Below, piece after piece: positions 16,306 to 26,282 of a stretch of DNA of 34,547 bases. Location: assembly GCA_031283515.1 (NCBI GenBank), contig JAITBS010000343.1, positions 1 through 34,547 on the forward strand, read 5' to 3'. The first letter of the stretch is position 1. Every line of letters begins with the position of its first letter. Source of the DNA: Planctomycetaceae bacterium (GTDB lineage Bacteria > Planctomycetota > Planctomycetia > Pirellulales > Thermoguttaceae). The position numbers were made by a program, and so were the translations under genes. The notes below the pieces were generated by a model, which had not been told where the DNA came from, did not search any database, and was given only the letters and a program-made list of their open reading frames with translations.

Positions 16306-17784
16306 TTGAAAGAGTTTCCAAATTATTTTGCGCTAATTAGATTAGGTAATGAAATGCGAACTGTCTCCTGGCTGTTTCTTATTTTATCCTTTGCCTTGGG
16401 GATTGGTTGTGCCTTTATTGTTCGGTATTACGTATTCGAGGCGAAATCTGTTCCTATTACGGAACAGAAGCCGAGTATTAAAATTCTTGTCGCCAAACAA
16501 GCAATTCCGCAAGGAGCCGAAATAACCGCAGAAGTGCTCACATTTGTCGAAGTTCCCATCACAGAACTCCCCACTGCAGCAATCACTAGTTTTGATAAGG
16601 TTTATCATCGCCGTTCTGCCTATCCTATTTCAGTGGGATGCCCGATTTGCGAAGACTTGCTGGCACCGTATCAGGAAAAAGATTGGGCAACAGAAAGGTT
16701 TATTCCCGCCGGAATGCAAATCGTTTCGTTGGAAATCGAGCAAGTTCTTTTGAACGGCAATGCCGTTGAACCCTCAATCCTGTTGACGAATAATCTTTCT
16801 CCCGATCAACGAATTGATATTCGATTGTTTCCCAAAGAACCCTCACAAGGGGAACTCATAGAACGAAAAAATCAATTGCTCAAAACGTTTTTGCCAAAAA
16901 ACGAAATTGCGGAACAGGGGGAACTGCTTCTTGAAAACATTGAGATTCTTCAGATTCAAAATCAATTATCTTTCAACCAAAAACGACGGCAAATTCCAAC
17001 ATTGACCTTAGTTCTGGAAAAAGAATATGCCGCTCACCTAATCGCCGCCGCCCGAAAAGGACGACTTCGTGTTGTACCGCATCGCCAAGCCAATTCAACC
17101 GAAACATCCTTTGTCCTAAATAACAAAACAGAAAATTCCACAAAGACCGTTCTTGACGAAATAAAGACCACTACAACAAACAACACCAATACAACTGATA
17201 ACAGTAATAAAACAGAAATATCAGAACCCCTAATCAACAATAATACACCAGATAATGTAGTAACTGAAACTATTGAGAACACTGCGGAGAATACAACAGA
17301 GAACACAACTGAGAACACAAACGAGATCACAAAGGATGTTTCTTTAACTGTATCCGCATCTCTTGCTTCGACCTTACCGGCAACTCCACCGGAAATAACT
17401 CAACTCGTTCCGAAAACACCGCAAAAAGAACGTTTTTCGTTATTGTTTGTGCCTCCTGAAACTTCCGGTGTGGAAACAATTGAAAAAAATCGTAGCGATA
17501 TTCAACCTATTGCGGCGGCACCATTACCGGGTTTTTATCGGGAAAAAACGCGAGTCTTCGAACCGGAGATTCATTCGCCTACGGAGGAGAACGCTTCACA
17601 TTTGCCGCATGTTATTGAGATTGGGTTGCCTGCCGCCAACAAAATATTGGAAAAACACGCTCCCAAAAATTACTCCCCTTGGGGAAAATCTTCCATCGTT
17701 ATCGAACCGAAACCGGAAATAAAAAATGAAGAGGATTCCAATACTCTTATGCAACCATTATTGCGAAACCGAAAAAAAATGTAA
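16306..17784 (+). CDS. CpaB-like / SAF-domain protein; likely ATG start at 16354
   Basis: TM followed by IKILVAKQAIPQGAEITAEVLTFVEVPITELPTAAI...YHRRSAYPISVGCPICEDLL; Thr/Asn/Glu-rich linker near 17160-17335. Confidence 0.7.
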   Translation: MKEFPNYFALIRLGNEMRTVSWLFLILSFALGIGCAFIVRYYVFEAKSVPITEQKPSIKILVAKQAIPQGAEITAEVLTFVEVPITELPTAAITSFDKVYHRRSAYPISVGCPICEDLLAPYQEKDWATERFIPAGMQIVSLEIEQVLLNGNAVEPSILLTNNLSPDQRIDIRLFPKEPSQGELIERKNQLLKTFLPKNEIAEQGELLLENIEILQIQNQLSFNQKRRQIPTLTLVLEKEYAAHLIAAARKGRLRVVPHRQANSTETSFVLNNKTENSTKTVLDEIKTTTTNNTNTTDNSNKTEISEPLINNNTPDNVVTETIENTAENTTENTTENTNEITKDVSLTVSASLASTLPATPPEITQLVPKTPQKERFSLLFVPPETSGVETIEKNRSDIQPIAAAPLPGFYREKTRVFEPEIHSPTEENASHLPHVIEIGLPAANKILEKHAPKNYSPWGKSSIVIEPKPEIKNEEDSNTLMQPLLRNRKKM

Positions 17785-17867
17785 TAATGTATATCGTTTT
17801 GTACTATTATTGATTGGTATTTTCGGGTTTATGTTGAGTATTGTGAACGATTTTTTCAATTTTTATT

Positions 17868-18425
17868 ATGTCAATTTTTCTGGATAGTCTTTGGATTTGG
17901 ATTGGTATTACCATTGTGGTTGCGGCGGTTGGATATTTTATTTATCAAAACGATCCGCGCGGACGGACATTGGGGATTGTTGTTGGTGTAACGATATTAG
18001 TTTTTATTCTTGGCTTGGTTCTTTATTACGGAGTGGATACCGACCAAAAATCAATTTCACGCATGTTGAATCATTTGGCGTCCGAACTGGAACAAGATGA
18101 TTTGGATGGTGTATTGAGTTTTATTTCTCCCAAAGCCGGAGAAACTCGCGGGATTGCAAGGCTTTATATGGGGAATTATCATTTGACCAGTGCCAAATTT
18201 CGTAATCTGAAATTTGAAGTTAATCAGTTAACCTCTCCGCCGCAAGCTAAAGTTTCATTTCTTGCTGTTGTGTATTGGAAAACCAAACATCCGACATCAG
18301 ACGGTTTTGTTGTTGACACGCCTCAATTTCAAACTGTCCGGTTCGATATCGAACTCGAAAAAACAATGAATCGTTCATGGTTTGTTACCAATAAATGCGA
18401 TTTCGATTACCGCCTTCAACCGTAA
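17868..18425 (+). CDS. Hypothetical membrane-anchored protein
   Basis: 185 aa with two N-terminal TM helices; no family recognised. Confidence 0.65.
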   Translation: MSIFLDSLWIWIGITIVVAAVGYFIYQNDPRGRTLGIVVGVTILVFILGLVLYYGVDTDQKSISRMLNHLASELEQDDLDGVLSFISPKAGETRGIARLYMGNYHLTSAKFRNLKFEVNQLTSPPQAKVSFLAVVYWKTKHPTSDGFVVDTPQFQTVRFDIELEKTMNRSWFVTNKCDFDYRLQP

Positions 18426-18564
18426 TCATGTTACCCGAATAATTCCTCAAAAGACAATCTCGTAACATTCCGCTGAACAGCACCGCAATTATGTAACTGT
18501 CTATTTATTTATTGCTTCGAATACTTAGTTCAAGTCGTTCACAGATTACGCTGATAAATATGAA

Positions 18565-18701
18565 GTCCGCAGATTTTCGCAGATTCTTTTAAAAAGTTTA
18601 TTGAATAGAATCCCGTCGGTTCTCTTCCGGCTGTTTTGTTATTTTTTCTGTTTCGTCATTCTCAAAAAAATAATCTCCAAAAATCTGCGTAATCTGCGGA
18701 C
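18565..18701. repeat. About 137-bp intergenic element with inverted termini
   Basis: GTCCGCAGATTTTCGCAGATT (from 18565) versus AATCTGCGTAATCTGCGGAC (to 18701), one bulge. Confidence 0.7.
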
Positions 18702-18738
18702 TAAAAGCAGTTACAATTATTAAATTCTAAATTCCGGT

Positions 18739-19854
18739 TTAGAGATATTCGTTCCAGTTTCGTTTTTTGAGTTCTTCAATTACTTCCCGAACCGATTCTT
18801 CACAATCTTTTCGTGCAATAAGTGTGGCGTCTTGGGTCTGAACAACAATAACATTTTCCATACCAAGTAACGCAAAAAGATGTTTCGGATCGTTACCGCG
18901 AACAATACAATTTGAGGACTGAATCGCTAGAACTTTTGAACCAACAGCAAGATTTCCTGCAACATCATGTTGTTCCGCATAAAGCCGGTCAAGCGAACAC
19001 CATGTTCCCACATCATCCCATGAAAAACCTGCTTCAAGCATAATAATTGTTTCAGCACGTTCCATGACTGCAAAATCAATTGAGATTTTTTTCATCAACG
19101 GAAAAATTCGTTCCGTAACAATTTGTTCTTGATCCGTTCCAATCGCATCGGCAATGTCGTTAAGATATTCTCCGATTTCGGGTTCAAAACGGTTGAGGAG
19201 TTCGAGAATCGTTTTGGCTTTCCAGACGAAAATTCCGGCGTTCCAACCGAAGTTGCCCGATTTCAAAAATTCCAACGCCTTTTCCAACGGCGGTTTTTCG
19301 TGAAACCGAACAACATTGAATGCCGTAGTCAGGTGTTTCCATTTTTCAGCGGCAACCGATTCCAAAGGCGAATTACGGTTACGTTGAATATAACCGTACG
19401 ATGTTGACGGAAATGTCGGTTTGACACCAAGTGTAACAAGCCGTTCCGGTAATTCCTCGACAAGATCAACCGCAAATCGTAACGTGTCACAAAAAACAGA
19501 GTCCGGTTGAATCACATGATCCGACGGTAATACAATCATTGTTGCCTCAGGATCATTTCTGAAAAGTTTTACAGCTGCCCAACCAATACAGGGTGCCGTA
19601 TTTCTTGCTGCCGGTTCCGCTAAAATGTGATCTTGGGGCAATTCGGGTAACGATTTTTCAATTAATCCGATCATGGGTTGTCCGGTGAGTGTCCAGACAC
19701 GCTCCATCGGAATTAATGAACTTAACCGCTGAACTGTTGATTCGAGCATTGTCCGATTGGTTTCAAAAGACAAAAACTGTTTCGCCAGAGATTGCCGGCT
19801 TTCGGGCCAAAGCCGTGTTCCTGAACCGCCCGCTAAAATAACCGCATAAAGCAT
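18739..19854 (-). CDS. Mannose-1-phosphate guanylyltransferase
   Basis: MLYAVILAGGSGTRLWPESRQSLAKQFL...AEPAARNTAPCIGWAA...FGWNAGIFVWKA...SWDDVGTW. Confidence 0.93.
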   Translation of the reverse strand: MLYAVILAGGSGTRLWPESRQSLAKQFLSFETNRTMLESTVQRLSSLIPMERVWTLTGQPMIGLIEKSLPELPQDHILAEPAARNTAPCIGWAAVKLFRNDPEATMIVLPSDHVIQPDSVFCDTLRFAVDLVEELPERLVTLGVKPTFPSTSYGYIQRNRNSPLESVAAEKWKHLTTAFNVVRFHEKPPLEKALEFLKSGNFGWNAGIFVWKAKTILELLNRFEPEIGEYLNDIADAIGTDQEQIVTERIFPLMKKISIDFAVMERAETIIMLEAGFSWDDVGTWCSLDRLYAEQHDVAGNLAVGSKVLAIQSSNCIVRGNDPKHLFALLGMENVIVVQTQDATLIARKDCEESVREVIEELKKRNWNEYL

Positions 19855-19998
19855 AAAAAATAAAATAATGTAAAAGGTGAATAGTAACAAAAATAAAAAC
19901 AGATTGGTGCTTACATTTGAATTTGTTCAAAAATGTAACAATTCGTGTTTTTATCATACGTGAATAGTTCGCTGAAATTTCAAGTGCAGCGGATATCG

Positions 19999-20856
19999 TT
20001 ACATAAATTGAAAAATCATTGTTATGATCATTGTAATGATCATCGAAACCGGTACAACAATAGATAGGCTAAGACCAATTGCCAAAACAAATCCAAACCA
20101 TGGAAAACAGGCGTTGACCCAAAATCGCCGGTTGGGCGGCGCCAATTGCCAGTTCATTCGGAACATTTCAGTAACGTTCATAAACATAAAAAATGTGAAC
20201 ACGATCACTGCAAACAAAGTGTAAAGCGGAATGCCGACTCCTTCAAAATATTCAAAAAATAACAAAAAACGATCCGTGCCAAACCATATTCCTCCCAACG
20301 GAGGAAACGCAACAACCAAACCCAAAATTGCTGTCAATAAATGGTTTGTGTCGCTGCATCGTAAAAATGCCGCCGTAACATAAATATTGATGACTTGTGT
20401 TAAGAGAAAAAGTTCGGACAAAGTACATCCCAATATCACAATATCAACACCGCGTAACATCCAGGCAATTGCCAAAAATGGTAACGTTACAAAATAAAAC
20501 AATAACGTTAGTAATATTGCCGACCATGTTTTACCAAATCCTGTTGTATGGGAATCGATGAGAGTTTGAAACAATATTTCCTGATGAAGTCCCTGATCTG
20601 TTGTTGTGATGATCGTGTGAATCAGGAGAACTCCAAGACTGAAACTATTGAGCAACCGTAAAATAGAACCGGTTAATTTCGCACCAAAATGAAGATGCTC
20701 TTCGGTCAATAAACCATTTTGCTGCGCAGAGATGAGTTCATAACCAACCAAAGCAATAAGCAATAGAAGATAAAAACACAACGCCCCCAAAATCAAACGA
20801 TTACGGACTACCTGACGTATTTCAAAAACAAATATCGGATTGAATTGATCGGGCAT
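19999..20856 (-). CDS. ABC-2-type permease-like integral membrane protein
   Basis: NPIFVFEIRQVVRNRLILGALCFYLLLLIALVG plus several TM segments; family call by style only. Confidence 0.55.
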   Translation of the reverse strand: MPDQFNPIFVFEIRQVVRNRLILGALCFYLLLLIALVGYELISAQQNGLLTEEHLHFGAKLTGSILRLLNSFSLGVLLIHTIITTTDQGLHQEILFQTLIDSHTTGFGKTWSAILLTLLFYFVTLPFLAIAWMLRGVDIVILGCTLSELFLLTQVINIYVTAAFLRCSDTNHLLTAILGLVVAFPPLGGIWFGTDRFLLFFEYFEGVGIPLYTLFAVIVFTFFMFMNVTEMFRMNWQLAPPNRRFWVNACFPWFGFVLAIGLSLSIVVPVSMIITMIITMIFQFM

Positions 20857-20923
20857 TGTGATTTTCGTTTAGTAATTATTGTTTCTGTTGAGTTTATTTT
20901 AGTGAATGTCCGTCCGTAATCCG

Positions 20924-21343
20924 TCAATGTTTTTCCGTAACCGAAAACGAAACATTCCAAATTAGGCAATGAGCGGCAAGAACAAGAATGGGTTCAATTT
21001 CGCCGAAAGGAATATTTTTATTTGTACGAATACGGAGTTCGGTTTTTTCTCCCCAGATTTGTTGTTGCTGAATCAGATATTCACGCAATTGATTTTGATT
21101 CACTATTTGTGATCCGATTAAAACAGTTCCTGATTGGGGAATATTAATTGTAATTTTACGGGATTCGGATTCTTCGGTTGGTACAGCGGTTTCGGCTTGG
21201 GGAAGATCAATTGGTACGGAAACATCCTGTTGAATCAGATTACTGGAAACAATAAAAAAAATGATCAGTAAAAACACAATATCAATCATCGGCGTAAGAT
21301 TCAGCGAAAAACATTTCGGTTTTAAATCATCTAATACTTTCAT
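20924..21343 (-). CDS. ExbD/TolR-family biopolymer transport protein
   Basis: FSLNLTPMIDIVFLLIIFFIVSSNLIQQDVSVPIDLPQAE. Confidence 0.93.
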   Translation of the reverse strand: MKVLDDLKPKCFSLNLTPMIDIVFLLIIFFIVSSNLIQQDVSVPIDLPQAETAVPTEESESRKITINIPQSGTVLIGSQIVNQNQLREYLIQQQQIWGEKTELRIRTNKNIPFGEIEPILVLAAHCLIWNVSFSVTEKH

Positions 21344-21462
21344 TGCCCCATACCTTCCTGAAAATAATCAATAATAATATTCGTAATATTTCAGCGGAAT
21401 TTTGTCAATAACCAATTTAAGGCGTATTGAAGTTGTTACAAAACATAAATATTTATGATTCC

Positions 21463-22365
21463 CTAAGATTTATCTGTTTTATTTTTTCGTGCAAAACTTT
21501 TTTTGATGGGCGACAACACTTGTTCTACGACAAAAGTTGTTTCGGAAATCAATGCGGCGATTCTGTTACTGAAGAAGGAATACAATGCCAGACAAGGAAT
21601 TGCAACGAGTAATCCTTCGACAGTGGTGATGAGGGCGAGATAAATTCCGCCGGCGAGGTCAGCGGCTCTGGCGTAACCTTCTGATTCTGCGAGTTGCTGA
21701 AAGGCGGTTACCATTCCGACAACTGTTCCGAGCAATCCGAGCATGGGGGCGATATTACCGATTACGTTCAGATATTCGATTTTTCGATACAGACGTGATG
21801 CTTGTTCGGCGGTTGTTTCTTCGACGGCTTTTTCAATGGCGTCCCAACCAAATTCGTATTCTTTGATTCCCGCATGAAGAATTTGGGCAAGCGGACTCGT
21901 CTCTGATTGACATTTCTGTACAAATGCCGCCCATTGTCCTTGCGAGAGAAGTTGAAGAACCTCATCGGCAAAACCGGACGGCATCAGAATTTTGGAACGA
22001 ATAGTCAATGAGTATTCGATTATCAGCGCAACTGCAAACAAGGATAACAAAATAATGGTGTAGCCAATCAAACCGCTGGCGGCAATAAGATTCCAAAACG
22101 AATTTCGATGTTTCCGTGACGGTGTTTCAGTTATTGGAGTATCTGACGGCAATGGGATATCCGAAGACACAACCGAAGTTACCGAAGCGGGTTGTTGTGC
22201 GGATATTGGGATTGATTCTGTTGCGGTAATTTTGTCAACTGCCGTATTTTCTTTATCTTTAGTAATCGTTTCAAGACCATCAAGATTTAACGGCGTTTCC
22301 TGTGTATTTGAATATACCGGTATTAAAAAAATAACAATAATTAAAATAATCGTTCGTAATATCAT
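21463..22365 (-). CDS. MotA/TolQ/ExbB proton channel family protein with signal peptide
   Basis: NVIGNIAPMLGLLGTVVGMVTAFQQLAESEG...GGIYLALITTVEGLLVAIPCLALYSFF. Confidence 0.93.
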   Translation of the reverse strand: MILRTIILIIVIFLIPVYSNTQETPLNLDGLETITKDKENTAVDKITATESIPISAQQPASVTSVVSSDIPLPSDTPITETPSRKHRNSFWNLIAASGLIGYTIILLSLFAVALIIEYSLTIRSKILMPSGFADEVLQLLSQGQWAAFVQKCQSETSPLAQILHAGIKEYEFGWDAIEKAVEETTAEQASRLYRKIEYLNVIGNIAPMLGLLGTVVGMVTAFQQLAESEGYARAADLAGGIYLALITTVEGLLVAIPCLALYSFFSNRIAALISETTFVVEQVLSPIKKSFARKNKTDKS

Positions 22366-22821
22366 GTTACACCATCATTTGTAAATCATTGGCGTTTGCG
22401 TTTAACAAAACCTTTCAATCCGAATACATTATTGATTGAAATCATTAATCGAATTGTCCGTTTGTTCTTAATTTTCCTAATGTTCTAACGGATTGAAGAG
22501 AGTATTTTACTCCGAAAATTATTTTTTTCAAGAGTCGTTGATAAAGTTCTTGAGATTTACAGCCATTCACGCCAATAATCAACGAGTTAGGCGATGTTTT
22601 TCCGAAAGGTTTTCACTTACCGTTGCACCAAAACGGACTGACAAAGTAATATCTTTTATTCATTTTGCCTTATGATTGACGCTAATTGAGAGAATGGATA
22701 AAATAATAACAAAACCGAATTTTAATATGTAAACGAGCATAACAATATTTATTGAAGTAATTAATTTTGTTTTTCTCATAAATTTAATTTTTTGTCATCA
22801 ATCTTCTATCTTATTGGAACA

Positions 22822-24408
22822 ATGAAATCAAGTTTTTCTGAAAAAATACAAGAATCTATTTTCCTTAATCGGTGTTTTCCGGTAGGAGCGGAAGTTGTTA
22901 CTTCGCGAGGAATTTCGGTTCGGGGCGATTCTTCGCCGGTAGTTCTGGCTCGCGAATTATTATCGGATGATCGGATTAGTTGGGTTTCTATTACAGATAA
23001 CCCCGGCGGTAATCCAATGTTACCGGCAGATTGGCTTGCCGGTCAATTAACAGAATTTACTCATAATATTGTTCTGCATCTTGCCTGCAAAGATTATAAT
23101 CGTGCCGGTTTAGAATCAAATCTTTGGCGTTATGCGGCAGAAGGTTTTAATAATATTCTTGTTCTTTCCGGCGATCTTCCTGTAACAGGTTATCCGAAAC
23201 TTGCTTCCGGTGTATTTGATATGGATTCTGTCGGGTTGCTCGATATGGTAACATCAATGAATCACGGATTACCGGTTCCTTCGCGGCGCTGCGGTACCGA
23301 AACACTCACACCAACTGTTTTCTTTTCCGGTTGTGTGGTCAACCCGTTCAAACAAAACGAAAATGAACTCATTCCGCAATATTATAAATTAGTACGGAAA
23401 ATTCATGCCGGAGCCGTTTGGGTATTACCTCAATTAGGTTACGATATGCGGAAATTCCGCGAAGTGAAACAATTTCTCCATTCGCAAAATCTTAATGTTC
23501 CCATGATCGGTAATGTGTACGTCCTGACAAAAACTGTTGCGAAAATGTTCAACTCCGGTAAACTTGCCGGTTGTGTGGTCAGTAACCGATTGCTTGAGGA
23601 GATTGAAAAATATTCTACCGGTCAAGATAAAGGAAAACAATATTTTCGGGAACTTGCCGCGAAACAGTTAGCCGTTTTCAAAGGACTTGGATTTGCTGCC
23701 GGTTATCTTGGCGGAATAACGAAACCGGAATCATTTTTTGAAATTATTGAACAATCCAATCAATATTCCGGCAACGATTGGAAACAGTTTTATCAGGAAA
23801 TTCAATTTCCGCAACCTAACGAATTTTATCTTTTTGAAACGGATTTTTCGACGGAGTCCGGTAACTCTTCTCTGCCGCCGACTCTAAACCTAAACCTGAA
23901 AAATCCGCAAAAAACAAAAAATATTAACTTATTTTATCGTTTTTCGCGATTGGTTCACGCAATAGCGTTTCATCGGGATCATGGTTTGTATTCTACAATG
24001 AAAACGATATTTCTTTTTTTGAACAAAAACAATTCGTTTTGCCGTTTTTGTTTTCGGCTAATTCATCAAATTGAAAAGGATGTGAAACATTTATTTTACG
24101 GCTGTACGGATTGCGGAGATTGTGGACTTCCCGACACTGCCTATCTTTGTCCAATGAACAGTTGTTCGAAAAATATGCGTAACGGTCCTTGCGGCGGTTC
24201 CTCGAAAAGCCGTTGCGAATCGAATGACAAAGATTGTATCTGGACTATTGCGTATGACCGGTTGAAATATTTCAATGAGTTTGACGATTTCATAAATTCA
24301 CCGGTTATCACTTACAACGCAGCACTCAAAGGAACAAGCGCATGGTCAAATCTTTACCATGACCGCGACCACAACGCCAACTTGTCCAAAACTCAAGAAA
24401 ACAAATAA
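22822..24408 (+). CDS. metF: Methylenetetrahydrofolate reductase with C-terminal Cys-rich (MTHFR_C/MetV-like) domain
   Basis: N-terminal VGAEVVTSRG...SITDNPGG...HLACKD; C-terminal YGCTDCGDCGLPDTAYLCPMNSCSKNMRNGPCGG; ATG at 22822. Confidence 0.87.
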   Translation: MKSSFSEKIQESIFLNRCFPVGAEVVTSRGISVRGDSSPVVLARELLSDDRISWVSITDNPGGNPMLPADWLAGQLTEFTHNIVLHLACKDYNRAGLESNLWRYAAEGFNNILVLSGDLPVTGYPKLASGVFDMDSVGLLDMVTSMNHGLPVPSRRCGTETLTPTVFFSGCVVNPFKQNENELIPQYYKLVRKIHAGAVWVLPQLGYDMRKFREVKQFLHSQNLNVPMIGNVYVLTKTVAKMFNSGKLAGCVVSNRLLEEIEKYSTGQDKGKQYFRELAAKQLAVFKGLGFAAGYLGGITKPESFFEIIEQSNQYSGNDWKQFYQEIQFPQPNEFYLFETDFSTESGNSSLPPTLNLNLKNPQKTKNINLFYRFSRLVHAIAFHRDHGLYSTMKTIFLFLNKNNSFCRFCFRLIHQIEKDVKHLFYGCTDCGDCGLPDTAYLCPMNSCSKNMRNGPCGGSSKSRCESNDKDCIWTIAYDRLKYFNEFDDFINSPVITYNAALKGTSAWSNLYHDRDHNANLSKTQENK

Positions 24409-24502
24409 TTGTCCGTAAATTACGCAGAATTTTAAAATTATTGTAATCTGTCAGCGGCATAATTTTTAGAATACGTCATTTGTCAAAATCGTCCTTAACA
24501 AA

Positions 24503-24694
24503 ACCTCATTTTCACCTAATTTTTCCGAACAATTGTTTAAAAGACCTCAGTAGTAACAAGTTAAGAACACAACGACCTCATTACCTCATTCACATAGAAA
24601 ACAATGAGGTAATAAGGTAATGAGGTTGACATGTGGGGAAACAATTGGCTACTGAGGTTGTTTTGTTAGGAAAATTAGGTTGAAAAATGAGGTT
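24503..24694. repeat. About 190-bp compound imperfect palindrome between convergent genes
   Basis: Outer arms AACCTCATTTTCACCTAATTTTTCC / GGAAAATTAGGTTGAAAAATGAGGTT; core ACCTCATTACCTCATT (24575-24590) / AATGAGGTAATAAGGTAATGAGGT (24603-24626). Confidence 0.8.
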
Positions 24695-24731
24695 CATTGT
24701 TTATTACTTTGATCATTCATAATTACAAAAT

Positions 24732-24753
24732 AATAATTCCACTGATAGATTAC
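24732..24753 (+). repeat. 22-bp dispersed repeat, copy 3
   Basis: AATAATTCCACTGATAGATTAC. Confidence 0.8.
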
Positions 24754-24890
24754 AAGGATTTTTATTTAATTTCAATAAACGTTTTGAAAAATCTGCGTAA
24801 TCTGCGGATTCCGTTAATAAAATAGAATGTTACAATAAAAATCCGTTTGTTCCGGCTGAAAATCCAAGCGAAAGGCGAAAACGTATCCGG

Positions 24891-26282
24891 CTACTCAACC
24901 GGATTATTCTGTTTCAATTTTTGTTCTGGAGCGGCAGCGTTTAGGACGAAACAAAATAAAATCATTGCCGTAAACGACGCCCCTATTAAACAAAGAAAAA
25001 CTATATTCCAGTTGTATTTTTCCGCTATAAACCCAACTCCCCAACCTGTAACAATCACACTCATATAACCAAAAATTCCTGTCAAACCGTTCGCGGCGGC
25101 AGCAGCTTTTTTCGTTGCAATATTAGCAACAACCACGCCAATCAAACATTGAGGACCATAAATGAAAAAACCAAGTACCGCAAGAAATAACGCATTGACC
25201 CAAACAGACGATGAATCTGTCCACCAAAAAAGTCCCATCGTTATCGTACAACCAAACATGTAAAGAAAACAAACCTTCGAACCTTGACTCCGAAATATTT
25301 TGTCCATAAGAAACCCGCTGCATAGCATTCCGATAACGCCTATTAATTCGTAACAACTACTCACCACACCGCTCTGTATAATATCAATTCCTTTGGCTTG
25401 TTTCAAAAATGTCGGTGCCCAATCAATAATTGAAAACCGAACAATATAAACAAAAAAATTAGCAAAACTAATTATCCAAATCGCCGGATTTGAATAAACG
25501 TACTTATACAATGTTTGACCCAGTCCTTCGCGAATCGGTTCTGTTTTATTTTCATTTTTTGGTTCTTCGATTATTTGCCCGCTTTTTTTAGCGTAATAAT
25601 TTTCAACCGGTTCAAGTCCCATTGATTCCGGCGAATCCCGCAATCGCTCAAAAAGAAAAATCGATCCCAAAACAGCAATCGTACCGGGAATAAAGAAACA
25701 ATATCGCCAATCATGAAACAATAAAAACACTCCGCTATTAAGAAGAAATACAAGTCCGGCTCCAATCGAATGAGAAGTATTCCAAATCGAAAATTTCACA
25801 CCGCGTTCTTCGGCGGCAAACCAATGAGTTAAACTTTTAGCGCACGGCGGAAATCCCATTCCTTGAAACCACGCATTCACTACCCAAAACATTCCCATCA
25901 CCCAAACAACATTGCTCATTCCGAATCCGAAATTCGCTGCGGCACAAAAAAATAATCCCGTTGCCATAAACCAACGCGGATTCACACGGTCAGCAATAAT
26001 TCCATTCGCAAATCGGGAAAATCCGTACAATAAACCATGAAACGTTAAAAATAAACCGAGTTGCGTCTTGCTAATACCAAGATCAGATTCTATCAACGGC
26101 ATCGCCATCGAAAGATTCTTACGGATAAAATAAAAGAAAATATACCCAAACATCGTCGTGTACAATATCCGCATCCGCCAATATTCGTACGATTTATCTG
26201 TCGCTTTCATATTGTAATAAATTGTATTAAGTTGTTGTGAAAATGATTTGAAGTCAACCCGTTTTTGTTCGTTTAATTTCAC
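24891..26282 (-). CDS. MFS transporter, organophosphate:Pi antiporter (GlpT/UhpT-like) family; start may be 26210
   Basis: MFGYIFFYFIRKNLSMAMPLIESDLGISKTQLGLFLT...GFPPCAKSLTHWFAAEERG; overlaps the HAD gene end by about 29 nt if the longer start is used. Confidence 0.88.
   Translation of the reverse strand: MKLNEQKRVDFKSFSQQLNTIYYNMKATDKSYEYWRMRILYTTMFGYIFFYFIRKNLSMAMPLIESDLGISKTQLGLFLTFHGLLYGFSRFANGIIADRVNPRWFMATGLFFCAAANFGFGMSNVVWVMGMFWVVNAWFQGMGFPPCAKSLTHWFAAEERGVKFSIWNTSHSIGAGLVFLLNSGVFLLFHDWRYCFFIPGTIAVLGSIFLFERLRDSPESMGLEPVENYYAKKSGQIIEEPKNENKTEPIREGLGQTLYKYVYSNPAIWIISFANFFVYIVRFSIIDWAPTFLKQAKGIDIIQSGVVSSCYELIGVIGMLCSGFLMDKIFRSQGSKVCFLYMFGCTITMGLFWWTDSSSVWVNALFLAVLGFFIYGPQCLIGVVVANIATKKAAAAANGLTGIFGYMSVIVTGWGVGFIAEKYNWNIVFLCLIGASFTAMILFCFVLNAAAPEQKLKQNNPVE

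Noticed and set aside
17034-17330. 98-aa antisense ORF (FVFSVVFSVVFSAVFS...)
   Set aside because: Reverse reading of the Thr/Asn-rich repeat in the CpaB-like gene.
22480-22790. Possible riboswitch upstream of metF (GC-richer block near 22560-22660)
   Set aside because: Could not match it to any riboswitch consensus (SAM, SAH, THF, cobalamin) by eye; covariance search needed.
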